Positions 1 to 6,363 of a DNA stretch of 44,020 nucleotides are shown here, piece after piece. A model generated the notes under the pieces. It made no database searches, was not told the DNA's origin, and worked only from the letters and a program-made list of their open reading frames with translations. A program made the position numbers and the translations under genes. Source of the DNA: JBBKWH01 sp037968855 (GTDB lineage: Bacteria > Pseudomonadota > Gammaproteobacteria > Pseudomonadales > Moraxellaceae); NCBI GenBank assembly GCA_037968855.1, contig JBBKWH010000104.1, forward strand, positions 1 through 44,020, given 5' to 3'. Numbering within the stretch: the stretch's first letter is position 1; every line of letters starts with the position of its first letter.

Positions 1-167
1 GGCGCTCCCTGGATTAATACTTTTCAATAATTGGCTGATTTTTACTAAGGCTCGTTACCACTGAGCGTTTTTACGTTCTTTTCGAATGCGAATTTAACGT
101 ACCGAAGCCGTACCCAGAAAGCTGGAATGAGCTATTAGCCAGCAAGCCTGGAACCGATTAAAAGCTT
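1..167. other. Left-edge sequence, no gene recognised
   Basis: No convincing coding region or promoter was found here. The stretch could be the end of a long attC, the start of a fourth cassette or flanking chromosome. On the leftward strand only very short open frames occur, all closed by stops within a few dozen codons. Confidence 0.4.
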
Positions 168-296
168 AGTAAACTCTGCATGTTCCCCGAACGCCTTGCA
201 TCAGGTGCAGCCCGCAGGGCCGAGCGAAGCGAGTTTTTGGAACGGAGTGCCGAAGGCCGTAGTGGGAAAAATGTCAACTGCAAGCAACTGTTAGAT
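168..296 (-). other. attC site of cassette 3, left end uncertain
   Basis: The right end is clear: GTTAGAT at 290-296 reads ATCTAAC on the cassette strand, and the stop codon of the 296-790 gene overlaps it. The left end is not clear. One candidate is AGTAAAC at 168-174, which makes a 129-bp site with weak pairing between about 178-186 and 264-274. A better match to the core consensus, ATTTAAC at 92-98, would make an unusually long 205-bp site. The interior contains short GC-rich inverted repeats. Confidence 0.45.
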
Positions 297-790
297 TACC
301 GACCACGAATAACTTCACCTTGTTGAACTTCAGCAGCTGTAATGCCTGAACACATTACACCTACTGTGACACCGGCAACTGGCTCTGCCCCATTTTTTAA
401 GAGCTCCAATCCAATACAAGTTATTTCTATATCAGTGCCATCAGATCTTTGGAGCGTAAGAAGTGCATTGGCTGCGATAGTGCCCGACGAAACCACGCCG
501 ACCAAAACGGTACCTTTATCTCGGATTTCGAATATATCAAGTACTGCCATTTTAAATTGGCTATTTTGGCTCTCCCCTATAAAGCACTTAGGTAAGATAA
601 ATTCATTTAGCCCAGTTGAGTCTTGGGCCGCTCTCAAAGCTTGGATTGCTTGAAGTGTTACAACTCGGTCGGAAGACGAGATTGCTAATGATGCTATTTT
701 TGCTGCATTTTCAAGTTTCGGACTGCTCGAAAAGCTCGCTATTTCTTCGGTAGCGATTTGCTGTGCCGATTTGCGGCTAAAAAATTTCAT
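296..790 (-). CDS. Integron cassette 3: small protein with EF-Tu domain II-like barrel
   Basis: A 164-residue protein. Residues 1 to about 70 look helical and match nothing I recognise. Residues about 78-162 resemble the second (beta-barrel) domain of translation elongation factor Tu. The tract DIFEIRDKGTVLVGVV parallels the EF-Tu tract DVFSISGRGTVVTGRV. A G-[IL]-E-[ML] tract follows (here IGLELL), then VGV-x(3)-GI-x(5)-QG near the end (here VGVMCSGITAAEVQQGEVI). No GTPase domain (no P-loop or NKxD) is present. In EF-Tu this domain contacts the aminoacyl end of tRNA, so RNA, tRNA or ribosome binding is a reasonable inference only. There is no obvious ribosome binding site; expression would depend on the upstream integron promoter. 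Confidence 0.8.
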   Translation of the reverse strand: MKFFSRKSAQQIATEEIASFSSSPKLENAAKIASLAISSSDRVVTLQAIQALRAAQDSTGLNEFILPKCFIGESQNSQFKMAVLDIFEIRDKGTVLVGVVSSGTIAANALLTLQRSDGTDIEITCIGLELLKNGAEPVAGVTVGVMCSGITAAEVQQGEVIRGR

Positions 791-807
791 AGGAACTTAC
801 CGAGGTA

Positions 808-892
808 ATATAACGTTTGGTTAAGGGGCGGGCTTTAGCCCGTCCCAGCGAGCACAGCGAGCACAGCGAGCGATTTGAACCACTTGTTAGGC
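808..892 (-). other. attC site of cassette 2
   Basis: An 85-bp imperfect palindrome between the genes at 928 and 790. The core sites are GTTAGGC at 886-892 (GCCTAAC on the cassette strand) and ATATAAC at 808-814 (GTTATAT). Inner boxes GGTTAAG and TTGAACC pair, as do GGGCGGGC and GCCCGTCC around 826-845. The loop side holds a direct repeat of a 9-base unit, AGCGAGCAC, at 847-872 (two full copies and one partial). Confidence 0.85.
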
Positions 893-927
893 GCTGTTGC
901 AATTCGTAATACCGAGAGCGGACACGG

Positions 928-1404
928 CTAACCCTGCTCGAAGCTCAAGTAGTTCACATGGCCGTTGACTCGCCACACAACACACCATGAATTTACGTCG
1001 CTCTCATTGGAGAAAAAGACCTCGCATTGTTGATCAGCCACATACTGGAAATCATGCTTCTCAGTGTTGATAAATCTGTAGCTGTGCTCTTCAAGCGATC
1101 CTTCGGTTTCTTCTGCGCCTACGAGCCACCGGAAATCCTCTTCCCAGATCGGGTTATCAGATATTTCACTGACACGCTTAAGACGAAGCCGCTGAACCAT
1201 GGCAGGCCAGTTAGAAATGTCGAATAAGCAACTGACAGCAAGGCGGTCATCAACCCCTATGCCACCGGCATAAAAACTTAATGAATAGGCCAAGCTGTCT
1301 GTTTTAGGCCGAAAGCCGATGAGATTCGCGATGATACCAATGGCTTTTTCCTTCTCGGTGTCATCGCTTATGTACTGATAGTTAACGCCGTCGTATGAGC
1401 GCAT
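928..1404 (-). CDS. Integron cassette 2: orphan acidic protein
   Basis: A 158-residue acidic protein with no signal peptide and no membrane segment, so probably cytoplasmic. I recognise no family. It is rich in aromatic residues, with tryptophans at FDISNWPAM, NPIWEEDFRWL and SWCVVWRV, and its C-terminal half suggests alternating beta strands. The start ATG at 1402-1404 lies about 20 bases after the cassette core site, with a GAAGA ribosome-binding-like tract between. It has no visible promoter of its own and is bounded on both sides by attC sites, so it is a bona fide cassette gene. Small acidic cassette proteins sometimes act as immunity proteins or antitoxins, but nothing here shows that. 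Confidence 0.8.
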   Translation of the reverse strand: MRSYDGVNYQYISDDTEKEKAIGIIANLIGFRPKTDSLAYSLSFYAGGIGVDDRLAVSCLFDISNWPAMVQRLRLKRVSEISDNPIWEEDFRWLVGAEETEGSLEEHSYRFINTEKHDFQYVADQQCEVFFSNESDVNSWCVVWRVNGHVNYLSFEQG

Positions 1405-1422
1405 CGGGGTCTTCTTGTGTAA

Positions 1423-1482
1423 GCCTAACGCCTGAGTTAAGCCGAGCCGCGAAGCGGCTTCGGCTTGAACGAATTGTTAGGA
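1423..1482 (-). other. attC site of cassette 1 (short 60-bp type)
   Basis: A 60-bp site with perfect core sites: GTTAGGA at 1476-1482 and GCCTAAC at 1423-1429. The arms AAGCCGAGCCGC and GCGGCTTCGGCTT form a strong hairpin around a GAA loop. Size and arm sequence closely resemble, from memory, the attC sites of aadA-type resistance cassettes in class 1 integrons. The outer TCCTAAC matches the cassette's own leading GTTAGGA, as expected for a correctly excised circle. Confidence 0.92.
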
Positions 1483-1483
1483 C

Positions 1484-1939
1484 TCATCCGCGAACCGCCC
1501 GCTTGGCGAATTTACTGACGGCAAGATCATACGCCTCGGCGAGCAATGGCTTGATTGTCTGGAATGTGGCGGCGCTGGGGCTGAGAACACAGACCCAGGA
1601 CATCCACCCGTACACGGGATGCGGCAGCAATTGATCCAGCGCCGTGAAGTCATGGCCAGTGTCAACGACGCCGCCTGCAGCGGGGCGGGGAGGCTGCGGC
1701 CCAAACAAGGAGCGATACGTGGGCTTGCCAATGCCGATGTTCAAGCGATAGACGGCCGGGCGCTGTAAGTTGGACGCGCGGTCGTTGTCGCCGTCCTTGT
1801 CCTTGAGAGTGGCGAAGTAGATGCCGCGCGGTAGCTTGCGACCAGGGTTGTAGAAGAATGAGGTCTCTCCCCATGCCGCGACGGGGTGAATGTCCGCGAA
1901 TGTGCTGGTGACGTATTGGGTAATCGAGGTTCCGTCCAT
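1484..1939 (-). CDS. Integron cassette 1: DUF6194 family protein
   Basis: A 151-residue protein that matches the DUF6194 family as I remember it. Diagnostic tracts are an N-terminal ITQYVTSTF, AAWGETSFFYNPG (about residues 22-34), an IYFATLKDKDGDNDRAS segment, RPAVYRLNIGIGKPTYRSLF (about 60-79) and ALDQLLPHPVYGWMSWVCVL (about 99-118). The molecular function of the family is unknown. This is the attI-proximal cassette and so the best expressed if Pc is active. The ATG is only about 8 bases inside the cassette, so AGGA of the recombination core could double as the ribosome binding site. The gene is visibly more GC-rich than cassette 3, consistent with separate origins. Confidence 0.85.
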   Translation of the reverse strand: MDGTSITQYVTSTFADIHPVAAWGETSFFYNPGRKLPRGIYFATLKDKDGDNDRASNLQRPAVYRLNIGIGKPTYRSLFGPQPPRPAAGGVVDTGHDFTALDQLLPHPVYGWMSWVCVLSPSAATFQTIKPLLAEAYDLAVSKFAKRAVRG

Positions 1940-1942
1940 GAG

Positions 1943-2010
1943 TCCTAACTAAGGATATACGGCGTTTTTGACGCATAAGCCATTATCATTTTGCCATATA
2001 TCCTGCTAAG
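1943..2010 (-). other. attI region
   Basis: The integrase-proximal core site TCCTAAC at 1943-1949 (GTTAGGA on the cassette strand) marks the insertion point of cassette 1. Between it and intI lie an inverted pair AGGATATA (1952-1959) / TATATCCT (1996-2003) and a small hairpin GCGT-TTTTG-ACGC near 1962-1973. These may be accessory integrase sites. The right limit is approximate. Confidence 0.65.
1982..2009 (-). promoter_or_regulatory. Candidate cassette promoter Pc
   Basis: On the leftward strand TTAGCA (2004-2009) and GATAAT (1982-1987) are separated by 16 bases, pointing into the cassette array. Position and direction fit the Pc promoter of integrons. This is by-eye matching only. Confidence 0.45.
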
Positions 2011-2024
2011 ATGAAATATTAAGG

Positions 2025-2052
2025 GCGACAGTCTCATCGCTCTTCTTATTAT
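2025..2052 (+). promoter_or_regulatory. Candidate integrase promoter
   Basis: GCGACA (2025-2030) and TATTAT (2047-2052) are 16 bases apart and point toward intI. I see no LexA box of the CTGT-N8-ACAG kind overlapping it, so SOS control as in class 1 or Vibrio integrons is not supported. Confidence 0.3.
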
Positions 2053-2092
2053 AGAAAAGCTAACATGCTTTTACTCAAGACGCAAATCAAAC

Positions 2093-3064
2093 ATGTCTGA
2101 ACAAGGAAAACCGAAAAAATTACTTGATTTAGTTAAGGAAAAATGTAGATACAAACACTACAGCTTACGCACAGAGCAATCCTATTGTGGCTGGGTCAAA
2201 CGCTTCGTTTTGTTCCACAATAAGCGTCATCCTAGCGAAATGGGGTCAGTGGAAGTGACAGCATATCTATCCTATTTAGCAGTGGAACAAGGCGTTTCAA
2301 GCTCCACACACCAACAAGCCCTCTCCGCATTGTTATTTTTATACAGAGAAGTGCTGGGCTGTGACTTGCCTTGGCTAGACCAACTGTCTAGACCCAAAAA
2401 ATCAACACGATTGCCTGCCGTACTCAGCAAAAGTGAAGTTAACTTATTGTTGAGTCACTTGTCTGGCATTCATCTATTGATGGCGAAGTTACTGTATGGT
2501 ACGGGTATGCGCTTAATGGAGCTGCTTCGGTTGCGCATCAAAGATATTGATTTAGACAGTCACCAAATAACCATCCGCGCAGGCAAAGGCGATAAAGATC
2601 GCGTGACTATGCTACCGCAAAGCCTAGTATCGGAAATAAAGACTCAGATCAAACATGCGGAAAACTTATTTTTAACAGATCGCGCACAGATGCGCCCTGC
2701 TGTATACATGCCGTTTGCCTTAGATAAAAAATACCCAAATGCTGGGCAGCAGTTGGCGTGGTTTTGGTTATTTCCTTCCAAAGCCGAATCATTAGACCCG
2801 CAGTCTGGCATTACACGCAGGCATCATACGCATGAACAAGCCGTTCAACGTGCCATCAAAAATGCAGTCATAAAGTCTGGGATTACAAAGCAAGCTTCCA
2901 CGCATACCCTACGGCATAGTTTTGCCACGCATCTACTGCAAAGCGGTTACGACATTCGAACTGTGCAAGAATTATTGGGGCATAGCGATGTCAGTACCAC
3001 CATGATTTACACACATGTATTGAATCGTGGCAGCCTAGGCGTAAAAAGCCCTTTAGACGAATGA
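2093..3064 (+). CDS. intI: Integron integrase IntI (tyrosine recombinase)
   Basis: A 323-residue recombinase that inserts and excises gene cassettes between attI and attC. An N-terminal SAM-like DNA-binding domain (about 10-95) contains the IntI hallmark HYSLRTEQ-YxxWVKRF. The catalytic domain shows R140 in YGTGMRLME, K165/K168 in AGKGDKDR, H271-x-x-R274 in HTLRHSFATHLL, H297 in ELLGHSDVSTT and the nucleophile Y306. The insertion unique to integron integrases lies at about 200-230 (AVYMPFALDKKYPNAG, then WFWLFPS), separating IntI from XerC/D. All catalytic residues are intact. The gene is more AT-rich than the efflux operon downstream. It ends 117 bp before macA, without an obvious terminator. 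Confidence 0.96.
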   Translation: MSEQGKPKKLLDLVKEKCRYKHYSLRTEQSYCGWVKRFVLFHNKRHPSEMGSVEVTAYLSYLAVEQGVSSSTHQQALSALLFLYREVLGCDLPWLDQLSRPKKSTRLPAVLSKSEVNLLLSHLSGIHLLMAKLLYGTGMRLMELLRLRIKDIDLDSHQITIRAGKGDKDRVTMLPQSLVSEIKTQIKHAENLFLTDRAQMRPAVYMPFALDKKYPNAGQQLAWFWLFPSKAESLDPQSGITRRHHTHEQAVQRAIKNAVIKSGITKQASTHTLRHSFATHLLQSGYDIRTVQELLGHSDVSTTMIYTHVLNRGSLGVKSPLDE

Positions 3065-3181
3065 TAAGACATCAATATAAGAACCATTCTCAATAACAAA
3101 AGCACAACAGCCCAGCCAAAACGCCTTCATGGTTAAATCCTTCTTTTCACACATACTGATCTCATTACTTTATGTCGGAAC

Positions 3182-4393
3182 ATGTCAATTATGGGCCTAC
3201 CCAATTCACGTCCCCTACGCTATAGCCTATATGCATTGATCATCCTGATCTTGGTCGGTGCAGGCTGGTATTTTTTTAAACCCAAGGCTGAAGTCCCGCA
3301 ACTGCTCACCGCAGAGGCCACCGTCAGCGATATCGAAAACACCGTCTTGGCCTCTGGTACGATTGAAGCGCGCAAGCTGGTCAGCGTGGGTTCGCAAGCG
3401 TCCGGTCAGGTCAAAAAACTGTATGTCGAACTTGGCGATAAGGTTGTAGCGGGTCAAATGATTGCGCAGATTGACCAACTAACCCAACAAAACAGCCTCA
3501 AAAACGCCCAAGCCGCCCTAGCCAACCAACAAGCCCAACGCATGGTGCAAGTCGCCAATTTGCAGCAAAGCAAACTGGTCTGGCAACGGCAAAAAAACAT
3601 GTTGGCGCAAGATGCCACCTCCAAGGCCGACTACGACACTGCCCTAGCCAACTATCAAACAGCACAGGCGCAAATTGCAGCAGTTGATGCACAAATCAAA
3701 CAAGCCCAATTAACCGTGGATACTGCTGGCCTTAACCTTGGCTATACCCGCATTACCGCGCCGATGGCGGGTACGGTGGTGGCTGTGGTGGCGGAAGAAG
3801 GCCAAACCGTCAACGCCAATCAATCCACGCCGACCATCATTAAGTTAGCCAACCTCGATACCTTAACCGTTAAAGCAGAAATCAGCGAAGCGGACGTGGT
3901 CAAAGTGAAGGCCGGTCTACCGGTTTATTTTACAATTTTGGGTAATCCTGATCAGCGTTACTACGCCACCTTGCGTGCCATTGAACCTGCGCCAGAGTCG
4001 ATTTCCACAGATACCACCACCTCGTCTAGCAGTAACACAGCGATTTACTACAACGGGTTGTTTGATGTGCCCAATCCTGAAGGCACGTTACGCATTGATA
4101 TGACCGCGCAGGTGTATATCGTGTTGGACTCGGCCAAAAATGCCGTCACCATTCCAGCCTCCGCACTGAGCAAAAGCAGCGGCACGGGCAAGCAAACCGT
4201 ACAGGTGGTTGGCGCGGATGGCCTACCGCAAAAACGGGAGGTGATGGTCGGTCTAAACAACCGTGTCACTGCACAGATTTTCTCTGGCTTGAAAGCAGGC
4301 GACAAAGTGGTGATCGGTGAAGGCAAAGCCGATGGTGGGGCGTCGAGCCAAAGCAAGAGCGGCGGTGGTCGTCGTGGCCCAATGGGGTTCTGA
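3182..4393 (+). CDS. macA: MacA-like periplasmic adaptor of ABC efflux system
   Basis: A 403-residue membrane fusion protein. One N-terminal transmembrane anchor (about 13-32) is followed by a barrel-sandwich/lipoyl half (GTIEARKLVSVGSQASGQV), a long Gln/Ala-rich coiled coil (about 95-185), the second half lipoyl motif (RITAPMAGTVVAVVAEEGQTV) and a beta-barrel domain. It ends in a Gly/Ser/Arg-rich tail. It would link the ABC transporter MacB to an outer membrane channel. It is the first gene of a tight three-gene operon, with macB starting 3 bases after its stop. ATG at 3182 or 3191 could be the start. Substrates may be macrolides, peptides or siderophores; a PvdR-like role is the main alternative. 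Confidence 0.92.
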   Translation: MSIMGLPNSRPLRYSLYALIILILVGAGWYFFKPKAEVPQLLTAEATVSDIENTVLASGTIEARKLVSVGSQASGQVKKLYVELGDKVVAGQMIAQIDQLTQQNSLKNAQAALANQQAQRMVQVANLQQSKLVWQRQKNMLAQDATSKADYDTALANYQTAQAQIAAVDAQIKQAQLTVDTAGLNLGYTRITAPMAGTVVAVVAEEGQTVNANQSTPTIIKLANLDTLTVKAEISEADVVKVKAGLPVYFTILGNPDQRYYATLRAIEPAPESISTDTTTSSSSNTAIYYNGLFDVPNPEGTLRIDMTAQVYIVLDSAKNAVTIPASALSKSSGTGKQTVQVVGADGLPQKREVMVGLNNRVTAQIFSGLKAGDKVVIGEGKADGGASSQSKSGGGRRGPMGF

Positions 4394-4395
4394 TC

Positions 4396-6363
4396 ATGAG
4401 CCAACCTTTACTTGAGGTCAAAGACCTCGTCCGTGAGTTTCCCGCTGGCGAAGGCGTAGTGCAGGTGCTTAAAAACATCAACTTGTCGATCAATGCCGGT
4501 GAGTTGGTGGCGATTATTGGTCAGTCTGGTTCTGGCAAATCAACCCTAATGAATATTTTGGGCTGCTTGGATCGTCCGACCCGTGGCAGCTATAAGGTTG
4601 CCGGACAAACCACCGCATCGCTTGAACCCGATGAATTGGCAAAGCTGCGGCGCGAGTATTTTGGTTTTATTTTTCAGCGTTATCACTTGCTGGGTGACTT
4701 GTCGGCAGTGGGCAATGTTGAAGTACCCGCGATTTATGCAGGCACATCCACCGAACATCGCCGCGAACGCGCCAAGCAATTGCTGACTCGTTTGGGCCTT
4801 GGTGATCGTTTGGTCAATCGACCGAGTCAACTGTCTGGCGGTCAACAACAACGGGTCAGTATTGCCCGTGCCTTGATCAATGGCGGCGATGTGATCTTGG
4901 CCGACGAGCCAACCGGTGCGCTGGACAAACACAGCGGCCACGAGGTGATGAATATTCTGCGTGAGCTACACCGCGAAGGTCATACGGTGATCTTGGTCAC
5001 CCACGATCCACTGGTGGCCCAAAACGCCAGTCGAATTATCGAACTCAGCGACGGCGAGGTGATCAGTGACCGGCCCAATACGCCGCCAGCGGTTGACCTA
5101 CCAGACCCATTGCCAGCCGCCAAAACGGAAGCGGTGACGCAATCGGCGTTTTCGTCCATGTTGGATCGGTTGGGTGAAGCGTTCCGGATGGCGATTTTGG
5201 CCATGACCTCGCATCGGTTACGCACGTTTTTGACCATGCTGGGCATTATTATCGGTATTGCCTCGGTGGTGTCTGTGGTGGCGTTAGGCAATGGTTCGCA
5301 ACAAAAGATTTTAGAAAATATCAGTGGCTTAGGCACTAATACCATCACGATTTATTCGGGCAAAGATTTTGGCGATATGCGTAGTGGCAAGATCCAAACG
5401 CTTAAAGCTACCGATGCCGATGCCTTGGCCGATCAGCCCTATGTCGATAGTGTCAGCCCGACCGTCAACAGTAGCGACACGCTGCGTTTTCGCAATATTG
5501 AAGCCTCTGCCACCATCAACGGTGTGGGCGCAGATTACTTTCAGGTCAAAGGTCTGACACTTGCGTCCGGTCAATTGTTTGATCGCAGCGATGTCCGGCA
5601 ACGGGCGCAAAACGTGGTGATTGATGACAATACGCAAAAGTCACTGTTTGCCGAAAATGGCACCGATCCACTCGGTCAAGTGATCATGATTGGCAGTGTG
5701 CCCAGTCGGGTGATTGGTGTGCTGGCTGCCAGTCAAAGCGCCTTTGGCCCATCCGATAGCCTGAACATTTATTTGCCCTACACCACGGTGATGGATCGGA
5801 TGCTCGGCCAGCATTATTTGCGCAGCATTGTGGTGCGGGTGAAAGACGACAGTGATAGTACGCTGGCCGAAACCGCCATGACCCAACTGATCAACCAACG
5901 GCACGGCGCAGAAGATATTTTTACCCAAAACAGTGATTCGATCCGGCAAACCATCCAAAGCACCACTGCGACCATGACCTTGCTGGTCTCAGCAATTGCA
6001 GTGATCTCGCTGATCGTCGGCGGGATTGGCGTGATGAATATCATGCTGGTGTCGGTGACCGAACGCACCCAAGAAATTGGCGTCCGGATGGCGGTTGGTG
6101 CGCGGCAAAGCGATATTTTGCAGCAGTTTTTAATTGAAGCGGTGCTGGTGTGTTTGATCGGCGGCTTACTGGGCATTGGTTTGGCGTTGGGCATTGGTCA
6201 ACTGTTTGGCAAAGTCGCCAGTGGCAATTTTCAGATGGTGTATTCGAGTAGCTCGATGATTGCTGCCTTTGTCTGCTCGACCTTGATCGGGGTGATTTTT
6301 GGCTTTTTACCCGCCAGAAGCGCCGCGCAACTTGATCCTGTCGCCGCCCTATCACGCGAATAA
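4396..6363 (+). CDS. macB: MacB-like ABC transporter (ATPase-permease fusion)
   Basis: A 655-residue protein. The N-terminal ATPase has Walker A GQSGSGKST at residues 42-50, a Q-loop (FIFQRYHLL), the signature LSGGQQQRVSIARAL and Walker B VILADEPTGALD. It is followed by the MacB permease: one membrane helix (about 275-300, MLGIIIGIASVVSVVALG), a large periplasmic MacB-PCD domain and three C-terminal helices of the FtsX type, including the conserved ERTQEIGVRMAVGA. MacB dimers drive substrate from the periplasm through MacA and the outer membrane factor by mechanotransmission. Its stop overlaps the start of the outer membrane gene by one base, so the three are co-translated. PvdT of the pyoverdine exporter has the same architecture. 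Confidence 0.94.
   Translation: MSQPLLEVKDLVREFPAGEGVVQVLKNINLSINAGELVAIIGQSGSGKSTLMNILGCLDRPTRGSYKVAGQTTASLEPDELAKLRREYFGFIFQRYHLLGDLSAVGNVEVPAIYAGTSTEHRRERAKQLLTRLGLGDRLVNRPSQLSGGQQQRVSIARALINGGDVILADEPTGALDKHSGHEVMNILRELHREGHTVILVTHDPLVAQNASRIIELSDGEVISDRPNTPPAVDLPDPLPAAKTEAVTQSAFSSMLDRLGEAFRMAILAMTSHRLRTFLTMLGIIIGIASVVSVVALGNGSQQKILENISGLGTNTITIYSGKDFGDMRSGKIQTLKATDADALADQPYVDSVSPTVNSSDTLRFRNIEASATINGVGADYFQVKGLTLASGQLFDRSDVRQRAQNVVIDDNTQKSLFAENGTDPLGQVIMIGSVPSRVIGVLAASQSAFGPSDSLNIYLPYTTVMDRMLGQHYLRSIVVRVKDDSDSTLAETAMTQLINQRHGAEDIFTQNSDSIRQTIQSTTATMTLLVSAIAVISLIVGGIGVMNIMLVSVTERTQEIGVRMAVGARQSDILQQFLIEAVLVCLIGGLLGIGLALGIGQLFGKVASGNFQMVYSSSSMIAAFVCSTLIGVIFGFLPARSAAQLDPVAALSRE

Larger units (their letters stand above)
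168..3064. mobile_element. Integron: integrase, attI and three cassettes (left part)
   Basis: An integron integrase gene (2093-3064, rightward) is followed on its 5' side by three genes on the opposite strand, each bounded by GTTRRRY/RYYYAAC core sites. This is the standard integron layout: intI and the cassette array diverge from attI. Cassette order from attI is DUF6194 protein (1484-1939), orphan protein (928-1404), EF-Tu domain II-like protein (296-790). Core sites seen on the + strand are TCCTAAC at 1943, GTTAGGA at 1476, GCCTAAC at 1423, GTTAGGC at 886, ATATAAC at 808 and GTTAGAT at 290. The left boundary is unresolved and the array may continue beyond base 1. No resistance gene is present. 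Confidence 0.9.

Noticed and set aside
342..653. Open frame antisense to cassette 3
   Set aside because: It lies wholly opposite the better supported cassette gene, spans no ribosome site and has no protein-like pattern.
1395..1634. Rightward frame across attC of cassette 1
   Set aside because: It runs through the palindromic attC and is antisense to the DUF6194 gene; an artefact of GC-rich palindromes.
1662..1976. Leftward frame crossing attI and cassette 1
   Set aside because: It is an out-of-frame shadow of the DUF6194 gene, Arg- and His-rich as expected for a shadow.
2020..2092. LexA box controlling intI
   Set aside because: No CTGT-N8-ACAG-like palindrome was found near the candidate integrase promoter; many Moraxellaceae also lack a classical LexA.
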